From contig CM043943.1 in assembly GCA_014529385.2 (NCBI GenBank), forward strand, positions 100,525,355 through 100,589,354: DNA of 64,000 nucleotides, in the 5' to 3' direction. Source of the stretch: Adiantum capillus-veneris. Lineage: Eukaryota > Streptophyta > Polypodiopsida > Polypodiales > Pteridaceae. Both the position numbers and the translations under genes were made by a program. Under the pieces are notes generated by a model. It ran no database searches. It was not told the DNA's origin and was given only the letters and a program-made list of their open reading frames with translations. Shown here one piece after another: positions 47,676 to 59,805 of this stretch (position 1 is the first letter of the stretch; each line of letters starts with the position of its first letter).

Positions 47676-48534
47676 TCACACATACACACAGTGCATACAC
47701 ACACACCCACACACATTGGGGAGGTGCTGCCGAATCACACACCTATTGAAGAAGAAGCTAGGAGGGAGGTGCTGCCGAATTTTCATCTCAAGAAGCTCGA
47801 TTAGATCAGAAAATCTAGAAGATTACCAGCTCTTAATCACGGTAACGACAGTTTAATTAATGCCATCTGAAAATCCCTTTTCCCACCATCAAAATTTCTC
47901 GTACATTATGTCTATTCCTAGCCGAAAATCTCTATGACTACTCTCTAAATTCTCCTTATTCGTACTCCATTATGTAATCATTATCCCATAGCTGAATTAT
48001 CAGCCATTCTTCACTCTCGATTAATGATTAGAGCATAATTGTCAGAATCTTCTCTCTCTAGATAGCATAGTAATTAATCGGTAAGCTAGTATTTGTGCAG
48101 ATTGAAGAGAATCACTATTGTAATCACTCATTAACATTGCAGCTTAATTGAATTCATTTTTTTCTTATGCATTAAGACGTAATTAAGGAGAAATTAATCC
48201 GTCATTAAGTCTCTAAGAATTGGTTTTTCCTCACACATATGCATAGGGTAAATCTGCATCATCTAATTGCTAGGAAATAGTTTAATCATACTTAATCCAA
48301 TTCTCTGGTAATTCCAATAATGAAATCCTAATTATTATTGATCATGTAAGCCAAATAATTATCTTAGAGCCGGTTCCCATAGGATCATGTGCCATCCTTA
48401 ATGATTGCTTTATGAAAGAAATCTAGACTCTCATATAGGAGGGATTAATTGATGTCACTAATCTACCCATTGGACTGTTATGATGCTGTGAACCTTAGCT
48501 CTTTCCCCAAGCTAATCATTTAAAGTAGTGAGAA

Positions 48535-48783
48535 ATGGCCCCGGCTAAGAGGACGCGCTTCGGTGGTGCCCATGATCGCGAAGCAGGAACGAGCAATGTC
48601 AACGGAAAGGGGAAGGCTCCCATGGACAAGCAAATACCGGCCATCTCACGGGCCATCGATGAAGAAGTGGAAGAGGTAGATCATATTTTTATTCAAGTTG
48701 TTAAATTAACATTGCATACGCTAGTTAGGAATGCTCATATCCCCAAACATGTTGGAGAAATCCGACGGAAACCTCGGCATTGA
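48535..48783 (+). other. Short frame in insertion F (82 codons)
   Basis: Starts MAPAKRTRFGGAHDREAGTS and continues with a charged stretch. The basic, Gly/Ser-rich opening resembles starts of some gypsy gag proteins, but there is no domain and it lies within what may be a solo LTR. Function unknown. Confidence 0.25.
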
Positions 48784-48971
48784 AATCATTGTACATTAAG
48801 TTCTAAAGTAGGAAGGTAATGTCTGATGGGTATGTTGTTTGCAAGAGGAAAGAATGTTTGCTAGGGAAAATTTAGCTCGACATGTTCATTTTATTTCCAA
48901 TGTTGAATCAGTCCTGACCCCCCTACTGATCACAGGGGGCAGAGTTCCTCGTTAGGACTCTTGAATCCACG

Positions 48972-49084
48972 ACATGCTTTCTATGCGGTGGATACCCATG
49001 ACTTTCTTTCTATGCGGTGGGAACCCACGTCTTGCTTTCTATGCGGTGGGAGTGTCCATGACGTGCTTTCTATGCGGTGGACAT
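48972..49084 (+). repeat. Four 29-31-bp tandem repeats in insertion F
   Basis: Four copies of TTTCTATGCGGTGG with linkers of the form RNACCCAYGWCWTGC, at a period of 29-31 bp. Confidence 0.88.
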
Positions 49085-49759
49085 ACCTAGTTGTATGGGC
49101 AGCTAGGCGACAACGGGAGGAGTGAACTCTCGCTGGAGGGGGGATGTTGTACCTCCAGAACATTGGAACTTTTATGAATAAGTTTGAGTAGAATTTTTAC
49201 TAGAATTCTGTCTTGGTGTTGTTTGCAATACTGGTTGAAGGGCTGTATTAACGAACAATGTGATTCGGAATTAAACAAGGAATCTTTATGTTAAACAACC
49301 TTTGTGGTAGTAATTAGGTCACACAAGGAAGTGTGAGTGTGGGGGTGGAAAGTGGGGGCTTGGCTCAGGTTGCCAATGCCTACGAGATGGGTGGTCCCGA
49401 TTGGTCGGGAACTCTCTGTCCCCATAGTGCTTACTCGATATTAGTAATGCTCATTGCCCCTAGAGTGGGGAATTCTCGAGGGTACGTGCCTCTGAAACAT
49501 GGGGAAAAAGGCACTCGAGGTTTCTCTCCTCTTGGAAGGTGGGTCTTAGGATCGCTAGATAGCTAAGTACGCTTCCCCTGCGAGGTGGAGCTAGATCTCG
49601 TTGCTAGTAGGCTCGAACTCGACTCACTTTGTGATGAGAGATCGTCCACTAGTTGAACCCTGAACCATTTTTGTTTGCTTCCGCTATAGATCTAGTGGCC
49701 ACCAGGTTTACCATCAGATCCGTTGTTTGATACGACGGGGTGGGGACCTCACACTTTGA

Positions 49760-50496
49760 ACTTTCTGCAGGCAAAGAATAAATCCAGTGACCCACTATTC
49801 TGCCTCCGTATAAGTAGCTTCACCTGGACTAATGACTCTGCTTTCGAAATGAATGGGCTTATAACTCCTGCCTACCTTCCGTAGTTATACTTGCCCCAAT
49901 AGCCACCGTTCCCACCGTCATAGCAATATAGAAATCATCCTCATGATTAGGAGGACACACTGTAGGTAACTAACATAGAATACCTTTCACTTTGTCAAAG
50001 GCCTCTTGAGCTTCCTCATCCCACTGAAATCCATGCACCTGTTGAGCCCTTTTCTGAAGAGGGTAGACATATTGAGATAACATAAAAAAAAGCGGGATAA
50101 ATACTTTAACTTATGCACGAACGATGCCAATTTCATTGCACTGATTGGAGGCTCCATAAGAACCAATGCTTTCACCTTCTCTGGGTCTGGTTCAATTCCG
50201 TTCTGTGATACCACATGACCTAGCAACTGAACCCTTGGTTGTGCTAGCTTGCACGTATTTGGATTCAATTGACCTCCTTCTTCATCTAGCCTTTGAAAAC
50301 ACAGCCTTAACTTAGACAAATGTTCTGCCCTTGAACTATAGCAACCAATATCATCCATAAACACTCTGATGAACTTACCCAAGTAAGGACCGAACACCTT
50401 GTTCATCCAATCTTGAAAAGTCGCATACACATTCACCAGTCCAAAAGGCATCTTGCGGTAAGCAAAGAAACCCCATGGAGAAATGAAGGTAGTCTT
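49760..50496 (-). pseudogene. RT and start of RNase H of element A
   Basis: RT text FAYRKMPFGLVNVYATFQDW, FIRVFMDDIGCYSSRAEHLS (the MDD catalytic pair), NTCKLAQPRVQLLGHVVSQN and SAMKLASFVHKLKYLSRFF, followed by the RNase H opening near 49.9 kb. It is bounded on the right by the 5' LTR copy and on the left by insertion F. Confidence 0.85.
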
Positions 50497-52185
50497 GCGA
50501 GAGAAGAGGAGGGGAGTGGGGAGAAGCAACACAAGAGATTGGGGAGAATGAGTGGTGTTATTGCATAGAGAGTAGTACAACCAAGTATGCAGCTTCAATG
50601 GTAAGCTTCAAACTTCCACCCACACACAAGCAAAAAAGCCCTCAAATTTTCGCATTTACAACCTTTTATAGGGGTACCTCTAGGAGGCCCAAAAAAAGAA
50701 AAAAGGGTGAGCTTCACCTCCGGTGGCCTTCACTTAGAGCTTCTTTTAGAATTTTGATTGCATTGCCAACACTTGGCATAGTTCACTTTTGGAAATATTT
50801 ACACGGTGTGCACATAGGGCTTTGGTCCTTTCCCTTTGGCCGGCCGGCTTGCCTCTTGGGCCTTTGAGTGCCCTTAGCCTTGCTCCTTGTTGGCACCTCC
50901 TTTGCAGCGGGACCCCTCCCCTTTGTTGAGGCAATAGCGATGTCCCTATTGGGGGGGTGGGTGGGTACAACCCCTTGCTCTCAAAAATATTTGGCCCTTG
51001 CGTGCGCAGGCACCGTCCCTACTGCCTACCATGTCATCACTGAAATCACACCACCGTGGGCGCCACTGCCGCCTTGCCTCACCAAAACAGCCGCCCAAAA
51101 TCGCCGCCAATGGCCACATTGCGTCGTGCACAGTGCCCTGCGCCCTGCGCATACCCGCCACAGCCACGGGGAGGGGAGCGCCCCTCTCTATCCCTTCTTG
51201 GATATCAATGAGGAGGCCGCGCCCTGGGCTATATACCGTGCTCGGGGATTACCTCATTCCGCATGTGGGTTAAGCCGGCGCCACGTGGCAGCCCATGATG
51301 CCTCAAGCCTTTTGAACTTCAAAAAAATGCCATTACCTTTTTAACACAAGCTCTTTTCTTGGCCTTCCTTCATCTGGCTTACATTCTCTGCTCCCACCTC
51401 CTACTGCCAAGCTGTAACAATCGACTGAAACTCCGTCTTCCCGACTCCAACCACACTCTCTGCATCTACACTTCCACCCCTCGGCATCCTCAAACCAAGG
51501 CTTTCAAAAAGTGAAAAAATCATCTGCAATTCAATTTGGACAAAGGCACCCTAGCTTTCGACTCCCATAACTCCTTGCTCCGGACTCCGTTTGGCATGCA
51601 GTCACTTTTTTCTAGCTCCATATGATGCACACCCTGCTCTAGAACTTCGTCGAGGCTCAGAAGATGCCAGATGGAACATTCTCCAATGCGGCCAAGTGGG
51701 CTCAAACTGAGTCCCCGGAAAAACTTCAACTGACCATATCTTGCAAGCTAGGGCTCCGATCCGCAATCCAAAAAGACGGGTAGGCTCCATGAATTGAGCT
51801 CTACACATTTATAGCTCAAGTTCCACTTGGATCACCTGTCCCCAATTGCCCTGTCCGGCAAGAATCTGCAAACCATCAAAGCTTCAACCTTCAATAACTT
51901 GGGCTCCGTATCTCGGTTTGATGAGCCGTCTAGACCTGATCCTTCAGCACTTCAAGCTCTTCATTCCTGGACCACAAAGCTGCACTTTGCATATCCTTCA
52001 TCTGCTACCCCGATTAGCCCCTTATGGAGCCTTCCTTGGCGTGTAAGATACATCATGCATACACTTCCGCTGCTACCTGCCATCCCATGATTTTCCTAAC
52101 TTCATCATCCCTTTGCCATGCTTCTGTTTTCTTGCATATATATGCACATGCCACCTTCTAGAGTCGACACACTTTGGCTGCATCA
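50497..52185 (-). repeat. 5' LTR copy of element A
   Basis: Matches the 3' LTR from 43178 to 44853, beginning GCGAGAGAAGAGGAGG and ending GGCTGCATCA. TATAAAA on the minus strand at 50664-50670. Confidence 0.87.
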
Positions 52186-52289
52186 ACGTCGATGGAACTG
52201 TCACTCTCATCAACGCAAGTGGCATCCTCCTAAGAAGTGGAGGATTAACTAGTGGTTTCATCTGCTGATGTCTCTAGGTCCATCTATCT

Positions 52290-52690
52290 CTACTTGCTGG
52301 TCCTCATGCTGTAGTAGATTGTTTTCCCCTTCTTACTAGTCATGCGTAGAAGACTAGTGTCCCAATCCTGCTTTTCTTTCATGGCCATCAACCATGGACT
52401 TCCCAATATCAATGGATAGACCTCCCCCTTAGTTGGCATCACAAAAATGTCTACTTCTACCTTAGTGTTGAAATCTTTTACCTTCACGGCACTTACTACA
52501 CCTGCACATTTTACTTTTGCATTGTTTGCCATCTTTGCCTTGCATGGAGAAGGCCGGTCAACCTCGAGCCCTAAAAAAAGCATCATAGCTTCACTCATCA
52601 CATAGATTTGTGTGCCACCATCCATGTAGGTGTTTCCAGCCCTCCTACCCTTTATGTTGACGTTGACGATTGGAAGGATGTCAACCATGT
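52290..52690 (-). pseudogene. Protease of element C'
   Basis: NTYMDGGTQIYVMSEAMMLF (DGGT catalytic motif) and YPLILGSPWLMAMKEKQDWD correspond to element C 35.33-35.74 kb. The linker after it (ADETTS and DESDSSID blocks) continues to the insertion site of element A at 52189. Confidence 0.87.
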
Positions 52691-52789
52691 TGCGACCCCA
52701 AAATTTATCCGTCTACCTTTGCTTTGGACCGCCTTGTACTTACCATTTTAAACCATTGCCACCTTTCCTTTGGTGCGAGATGTAACAGT

Positions 52790-53598
52790 TGTGGCCATGT
52801 AGTCTTTGGTCCTTTCTCTCCCACATCCAATGTGAGATCATAGGGCCAATTTTTTGTCATGGCCTTGACGGACTTTTTCTTGTCTCTCCCTTCATGCTTC
52901 TCTCATCATCAGCTTGTGCAGTTTTCTCCCTCCTAGCTCTCTTTATAGTCATGGTTTCAAATGGTTCTAAAAAGGTTTCCTTGACCTTACCCTTGTCTTT
53001 CCCCTTCACTCTGGGTGGATCCATTACTACAGCCTTTCCTTTCTCCTCTAAGATTATGATGCTTACAGTGCGATCAGGTGATGATGCCGTTGGAAGAGGT
53101 GGAATGGGTGCTTATGGTGGTGCCTGGGGTGGACGTAGAATTTTTGTTGGTGGGGATAGTGCTTGGGGAGGAGGTGCTCTCTCTCTAGGGGGTGACAGTT
53201 GGTTTCTCCTACCTCCTCTATTATAGGGTTGTCGCGGTTGGGTGCAGTAGTAATACATACCATGACCATATTCTCCATAGTTGTAGTAGTGATACTCCCT
53301 ATTTTGTTGTCGTGCTCTTCCCGGGTCTTGATCTCTCTTCTGATTCCTTCCTTGTTGTATCAAGTAGACATAAAAATTTTACACTTGATTAATAAAGTGG
53401 GCCAACATATCTTGTTGGTCATCTCTTACCCCAGGAGCCAGTGGTGGTGGAGGTAGAGTGGTGGTTGTTGTGGTTGGAGGTTGACGCGATGTTCCTGCTT
53501 CTATTGACTTGGTTTCTTTGGATTTCATTCTCAGCTTCTTGTCCTTAAGGCAAGAAATCTCCATGGATAGCTTATACATAGCCGGGAGTCTACCTTAT
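52790..53598 (-). pseudogene. gag C-terminal part of element C'
   Basis: CLKDKKLRMKSKETKSIEAG with TSRQP, then MLAHFINQ and a nucleocapsid region (YHYYNYGEYGHGMYYY block), aligned with element C 34.44-34.9 kb. Toward 53.6 kb homology stops at the TG that begins the LTR of element D. Confidence 0.8.
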
Positions 53599-55336
53599 GA
53601 TGTCTTTATTTGATACTATTTTTGTGTCACGAGGCAAGACAAACTCCAGTTAGTTGCCTTACATGATTTGAATTATGCCGTTGCATGCAAAACCACACGA
53701 AAGCGGCGTATTGCCAAGGCTAGACAACTATGAAAAGAAAAAGCTGAGATTGAGAAGTGCCTGACTAGATATCTTAAACGCTTAACAAAAATTAGATGAT
53801 ATGCTAATTAGAACATTGTTTATGCTAACTAGCATAAACATTATGCTAATCAGCATACCATTTATGCTAACTAGCATACCCACATAACACAATTAGCATA
53901 CCTTCTTATTATCATATTGTGCAAGCCAATGGCCTTCTTTGTACACATCTTTCCAAACCCTGATGCCTTTCTTATAAACTAGGTGTTCTTTTATAGTTTC
54001 CATTTATATTTGTGGAATACGTGCCCAAACCATATAGAATCCTGCTGTAATAAGCGTAAATTGTAAGACACCAAGGGAGGCGGAATTTGAGCTTGTTTGA
54101 TCACCTCTCTAGAGCTCTACATTTTTTTATGAGCTCAGATCCTCTATGTTTAATGATACAAGTTGTACAAATAATCTTTCTTAAATTGAGACCCCTTTGT
54201 GATAGACACCAAAGCCATGTATACACAAAGCACACAAGAGACAGAAGATACCCAAGTTTTTGATAAAACTTTATTATCTCCGAGCGAGAAGTATATTGAA
54301 GATGCATGATTACAACTTAAAACCTGAAGGGCATGCTATTATAGATTGCTTCATAGCATTTTGGGTTGATTGTGTACACTTGTCGTCTCCCTTGGGGATG
54401 TGCTCCATGGGTATTTTGATGCATTTGTTAGAAGCAAGCTAACTTAGATACCGTTTTTTGGAGCTCTCATTGTAAAACTACTTATTATTTTGACAAATTG
54501 AAAATACTGTAACTCTTATTTTTTGGATAAACCTTGTAATTCATGAGCCGGCGCTACAAGCTTCCAAATTGTATCAACTTGTCAGTACCCATCTTTAGTT
54601 AGAGCTCCCGGATTATTAGTTTTGACCACCAAAAACCTTGGCTAAGGTATAAAAGCCAATTTTTGTAAGTTAATTTAGAGGTTTGGATAATGAAATACAC
54701 AGTGTGAGCTAACAGCACCCACTTCTCTCCTTCTCTCTCCTCCTACTCCCTCCCCAGTTGTCACATTGCAGTCACATTTGTTGCATTGCAACCGTAGGTA
54801 AGAGCTATACGCATTGATGTAAACACTTCACGGTATTTGTAGCTTTTGTCGTCGACGACCCACGGCCTAAATAGGAATTTACACTTCAAAATTTAAAAAT
54901 TAAGCATAAGCAGGATATTGGGCCATCATTGCTAAGCACTTAGGTGCATTCTGAGTCGGAAACGACTAGGTCAAGAATCCACTGCTGTCAATAATTATGA
55001 TTTTTTCACTTGACCTAAAATGGGATTTGAGACCATAAGCATGTGTGGTTAGGTCTTATAAACTTGTCTTAGAAGTTTTGTTATGTTTGGATGTCATTTG
55101 ATGCTGTAACGATGTATTTGTTTTGCTGATGGAGCAATTGGATTTTGGTGATTTCAATCATTTGAGTGTAGCTTGAGTTAGATGCGAGTTGTTTTTTTTT
55201 TTTTTCAAGAGATTGACAACCTCTTCAAGACTCCATGCACTAGTCAAGTCAGCTTCATCCCATGGATTGACAATTTAATCATGGTTCTCGCTAAATCTGC
55301 AATAAGATAGGAGTGAGGTTAGACACCCGTCCCACA
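53599..55336 (+). repeat. 5' LTR of element D
   Basis: Starts TGATGTCTTTATTTG where C' homology stops and ends CCCGTCCCACA two bases before the primer site. TATA box TATAAAAG at 54649-54656. No coding region is supported. The second LTR is not in the window, so the start is inferred. Confidence 0.6.
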
Positions 55337-55338
55337 TT

Positions 55339-55356
55339 TGGCACCGCTACCGGTGA
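55339..55356 (+). promoter_or_regulatory. Primer-binding site, tRNA-Asp type (element D)
   Basis: TGGCACCGCTACCGGTGA against TGGCGCCGTTGCCGGGGA, four differences, two bases after the LTR terminal CA. Confidence 0.7.
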
Positions 55357-55899
55357 TCGAAGAGACCTAAACTCGGGAAAAACACAAGCTTCTTGTGAAG
55401 TTATTCTTTAAGTTCCTCTAGGATCTCCTAGAGTAGAAACTTTCTTTTTAGAAACCGCATCGCTTAAGATTGTCGTCTTTTGCTGGGGAGAGGTAGCTTG
55501 GAAGTAATCGTACTTGTCGAGTACCTTTAGGATTGTAGGATTGTAGAACTAGATTAGGATTTTGAGAATGATTGATAGACGGGACAAGTCTTAAGATCAA
55601 TGCTCAAAAAACCATAAATAACAAGAAAACGAGTGTTTGTGGACACTTTCCGCAACCCCATTGCATGAGAACCTAGGAGAAGGGTAAGTAGGATCCGAGG
55701 TGGATTTCAGAACACTTCTCTCTCCGAAAGAATCATTGTGAGTTGTTATTTGAAGTTGTAGAATTTCAGGTATGCCTCTAGAAGTAGCACAAAAAGACTC
55801 CAAATCACTCAATTCGACTGGAGAGTATGCTTAAAAGTTGTATGAACCAATAGGTAAGCTCAAAGACACATTGAGGTAAAAATTTCAAGAGTTTGTAAA

Positions 55900-57010
55900 A
55901 ACTCAAAAAAAAAAATCTTGATATTATAGGCCAAATTAAGTTTTGACTTGATTCATAGGCTTAAAATAACTCATGAAAAGTCTGTCCATTGAAAAAGTGC
56001 AAAAAAATGTTCATTTTGGGCATAAAGTAAATAATCATGGTTATTTACTTTCAGCTCAAATTTGACCAAGGTTGATCATGCATGTGTACAAACAACTTTT
56101 ATAAAGGCACATAGGATTTGGATCACAAAACTAGCAAAAAGTTGGGTAAAAACTAAAGTTTGTACTGACTTTCAAGAATTTGAGTGTGAATTGAGGAAAA
56201 ATTTATCCAAACTTGATGAAATTTGTATTCATAGGCTTTATTGATGTGGTAGACATGTGTACATGATCACTTGACCAAAAAGATGCAAAAAGTTGCCAGT
56301 TGTAATTAATCACGATTATTTACATCTGCCCCATTTTTCTACTTTTTGGACTAAGTTGGTATACCACTAGTTTTACCATGTTGTAATAAGCCCACAAACC
56401 CAATTTGGTAAGATTTGGATCATTGGATTGAAAATTGTGACCAAATTTGCAAAGTCAGTCCCCAACGAACAGAAAACTGATGACCATTTGACAAAAAATA
56501 GTCCAAACTTGATGAAACTAAGCTAGAGACCTTAAGTTGAAGTGCCTAACAGATCTGTGTCAAGGTTGGAACAAAAACTTGCAAAAACTTAGATGGAGTA
56601 AATAATCATGATTGTTTACATCTGCTTCAAAATTTGGTATTTTTGCACATTTGAGTATACCACAAGGTCAAGCATATCAAGTAAACCACACAAATCAATT
56701 TTGGTGAAATTTGGATCACAAAAGTGAGATTTAAGCAAGATTCTTGAAAACCAAGTCTGCGAACACAACTTGAACAAATTTCGTCCAAACTTGTTGAAAC
56801 TTGTCCAAGGACCTTAACAGGTTGTACACTTGGCAAACCAAGCCAAAAAGTGTAAAAAACTTACAAAAGTAAATAATCGCGATTATTTACTAGTGCTACA
56901 CAGAGACACCAATTTTGACTTCATCGGGAAATTTTGGGTTCAAACGGATCCAAATTGGTACATGTTCACTCAGTTTTCAGGTTGCAGATTAGTCCTTTAA
57001 TTTTTGCAAA
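55900..57010 (+). repeat. Leader repeats of element D, about 280-bp period, with 22-nt palindromes
   Basis: Palindromic cores at 56027-56048, 56302-56323, 56598-56619 and 56869-56890; the last is a perfect 22-nt palindrome (GTAAATAATCG and its exact complement). Spacing is 275, 296 and 271. Between cores each unit repeats TCCAAACTTGATGAAA-like and ATTTGGATCACAAAA-like text. Non-coding leader between primer site and gag. Confidence 0.88.
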
Positions 57011-57264
57011 ATTCGACTCTGATAATCTCAACTATTGACTAAATTAGCTCGAATTGAAGTGATATACATATACCAAACACAATAGCTAGCAAAAACTATT
57101 TAGTCTTTGTGAACGAATAGCTAACTTCATCAAAATTGATACAAGAATCAGGTTGCTGCTAAGGAATCAACAGCTTGAGAGAATTTGCAATCAAGTCAAG
57201 TGGAAGAAATTGACAACAAGTCAATCCAAAGGTAAGTACTCTATCGAGGGCTTCATAAGTCATT

Positions 57265-59805
57265 ATGAACCTTAGATCTGGTCATGTACTAGGAAATCAA
57301 GGCATACTTGGAGAAACCTCCAGTAGAGTATCCACCGAAGAAAGCGTGAATCAATGCAGTTCCTTGCACACTATCCTTGAAGAAGTCTTAGATACTTTTT
57401 TTGATTCAACATCTGAAATGTTGTCCTACTTGACTCACTCAAAAATTGGAACGACAATGCACTACAAACATATACTCTCATTTGATAAGACTAATCGTCA
57501 TGGATCTTAGGTTTACCTGGATCCTAATGAAGAGTATGCTATTCACATTGATGACCATGGTATTGAGTTCAAAGAAGAGATTAGGACAAACAAACAAGGA
57601 AAAATATACATGCATACAAACAGAACTCATATTTACAAGTCAAAAACCTTGACGTGATAGACAAATGGGGGTTAGAAGTAAACACTATAGTTTGAGATAT
57701 GTCTGCAAAAGAAGGACCACCAGCTTTAGAATTCGAGGGATACGATCAACTTGATTTGAAACCTTTGAAATTGATTAGTATGGATAATCCTAGGATCGGA
57801 GTTTATTGTTGGGATGATAGAAATGTAAAAGATCTTCTGTGGACTTTTCATGCCAAATCAGGACAACTAACACCCATGAAGATCATCTATATCTTCAATA
57901 TCAAAGATAAGGGTTCAACATACCTACCAACCTATTTGTTTAGGGATTGTTATAACAACAATGTTGTTATGATGACTCCTAAGGAGGTGGAACAAACCAA
58001 ATAGAAAGGGTACTCCATAAGGGATTGGGTATTGGGCCAAGGACCAGAAACTATTCCAAGAGATGAACACCGTGAGAGATCTTCTGAGAGTAATGTTAAG
58101 AAACCAGAAACCACCTCATCATGAAGAAAACCGAGTGACACTAAAGCGAGTCCAGGGCTACATGAGTCACTATTTCCAACAGACTGGTTTGAAGGACTTG
58201 GAACAGGACCAACTACTAGGAGACCTAGAGTTGAACCAAATAGACATGTCAGACCAGCTGATTTTCAAACATGGGTCAAAAAATATAGTGGATCTAAGGA
58301 TCCATACGACCACTTAGAAAACTTTAAGCAGGTGCTAAGAGCAAAATGCATATTCCATTTCCATACTCAATTCAAGGGGTTTGGAATGACATTAGAAAGA
58401 AAAGAATTAACATGGTTTCAAACATTCCACCAAGGTCAATTATGAACTTGAACACATTAGCTCAAGGATTTGTAGTTGCTTGTTTCAAAATGGGGATCAA
58501 ACACAATACGGTGGCTCAAATCTACAACTTTAAACAGAAACAAGGTGAGTCTGTTAGGGATTGTGCAACTCAAATGAAAAAAAATACATTGCCAGATGCC
58601 CAAGGCTAGAGATACTTGTAGAAGAATGACATCATTGTTTCTAGAGGGACTCTTAAACAAATAACTTCATGCTATATTGTATAGCAAGAAGCATACACCT
58701 AGAAGAGTGTGTGTCAGATACAATTGACTTAGGAGACAATTGTGATATTTTCAACGAAGAAGACGTCCCTAAGGATAAACAAAGTGAGAAAACAACATCC
58801 ACCAAACCAGCTCAAGTGGGAATGGTTGCTGCAGCACCACTTTCAGTCATAGAAGACATGCTCAAAAGGATGAATGAGATGATGAATAACATGCAAAAAG
58901 CACCTATGAGAGGACTCGGACAAGGGATACCTCAACAGGGACAACTAATTAGACTGAAAAAATAGTGTGCAATCGAGGGTAAATGGACCAACCATGAGAC
59001 AAATGAGTGCTATTACCGACCAAAGTATGATGGGAATGTTCAGTATGTGCCCATGAGGCCATAAGGACAACCCATGTACAAATACCAACCTAACATGGCA
59101 CCAGCTCAAAGACCACCGATGTGAATGGAAAGACCTCGACTTTTATTGGGTCAACAACCTCCGTATCCAGGACATAATGCAGTGCCTGTAAAGTACATGC
59201 ATCCTGAGGGAGTCATAGATGAACAAGCACTAGTGCTTGTTACACCCTATGCTGAGCCTAGTCCATCTACAATAATGGTAAAAGGAGATTGGTATGATTC
59301 ACATCCACCACCAATGGAAGAACCTATGACTTATACTCCACCAGAGCTTGCACCAATGTATTATGTGGCTAATCAAGGTGTTAGACCTCCTATGGTAAGA
59401 CCCATGATTAAACCAAGAATGAGAAATTTTCATAATTGTGGTGTAGATGATCATTGGAAAAATGAATGCCCAGAGCGCCTAAGAAGAACCTAAAGCTAGT
59501 TGAATCTTATTGCATACAATGTTGTAAAAAGGGAAGACACTTCCTAGAATATTGTCCCAAAAATCCTTTAAACAATAATTAATGTAGTCCATGTGATACC
59601 TAGTAGCTCATCTGAGAGTGAACCGATTGTTCCAATCAAGGTAATCACCAAAGCCCATGCTAAGAAAAAGAAACATAACTCCTCTAATGATTCGGAGAAT
59701 ACAAAATTTGCATCTCAAAAGACCAAAAGAATCATAAGTAGGAGGTATGAGATAAGAAATCAGAAACACATTAGGAAAAATGTGGACTCTCCTTGGGCCA
59801 TATAG
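57265..59805 (+). pseudogene. gag region of element D
   Basis: Starts near MNLRSGHVLGNQGILGE, followed by STEESVNQ and an acidic stretch shared with D'. At about 58.3 kb DPYDHLENFKQ and at 58.45-58.57 kb LNTLAQGFVVACFKMGIKHN and TVAQIYNFKQKQGESVRDCA match the Tat-type Retrotrans_gag (usual DPxxHLxxFxxxM ... F...F.....LxxIKQxxxESLRDY). CCHC-type knuckles lie at about 59.43-59.48 and 59.52-59.56 kb. A Pro/Met-rich region (59.0-59.4 kb) precedes them. Confidence 0.72.

Larger units (their letters stand above)
46981..49753. mobile_element. LTR-type insertion F in element A (solo LTR or small non-autonomous element)
   Basis: 2773 bp starting TGTAAGGTCTCTGACC and ending GGGTGGGGACCTCACA, with the 5-bp duplication CTTTG on both sides (46976-46980, 49754-49758). 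Removing it makes the RNase H text of element A continuous (ACRKFKV next to YLVIGKFYV). The termini are short inverted repeats (TGTAAGGTC/GACCTCACA) as in LTRs. It has a TATA-like TATTTAAAG at 47631-47640 and no polymerase. A solo LTR of a large gypsy family is the simplest reading; a small element with its own LTRs is possible. Confidence 0.75.
42875..52185 (-). mobile_element. Ty3/gypsy Tat-type element A (interrupted by F)
   Basis: Minus-strand element between similar LTRs (42875-44853 and 50497-52185). ACGT occurs on both sides (42871-42874, 52186-52189), and the surrounding text is one continuous stretch of element C' between protease and RT, so A inserted there. Parts seen: RT, RNase H, second RNase H, integrase, polypurine tract. 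LTR divergence looks like 4-5% by eye, older than C. Broken fossil with many breaks; not every usual part is present. A 2.8-kb LTR-type insertion (F) lies in its RNase H. Confidence 0.88.

Noticed and set aside
49130-49160. A purine tract followed by TGTTGTACC as the start of a right-hand LTR of insertion F
   Set aside because: The true left end of F (46981, fixed by the CTTTG duplication) starts TGTAAGGTC and does not match this point; the shared TTGTACC is too short to rely on.
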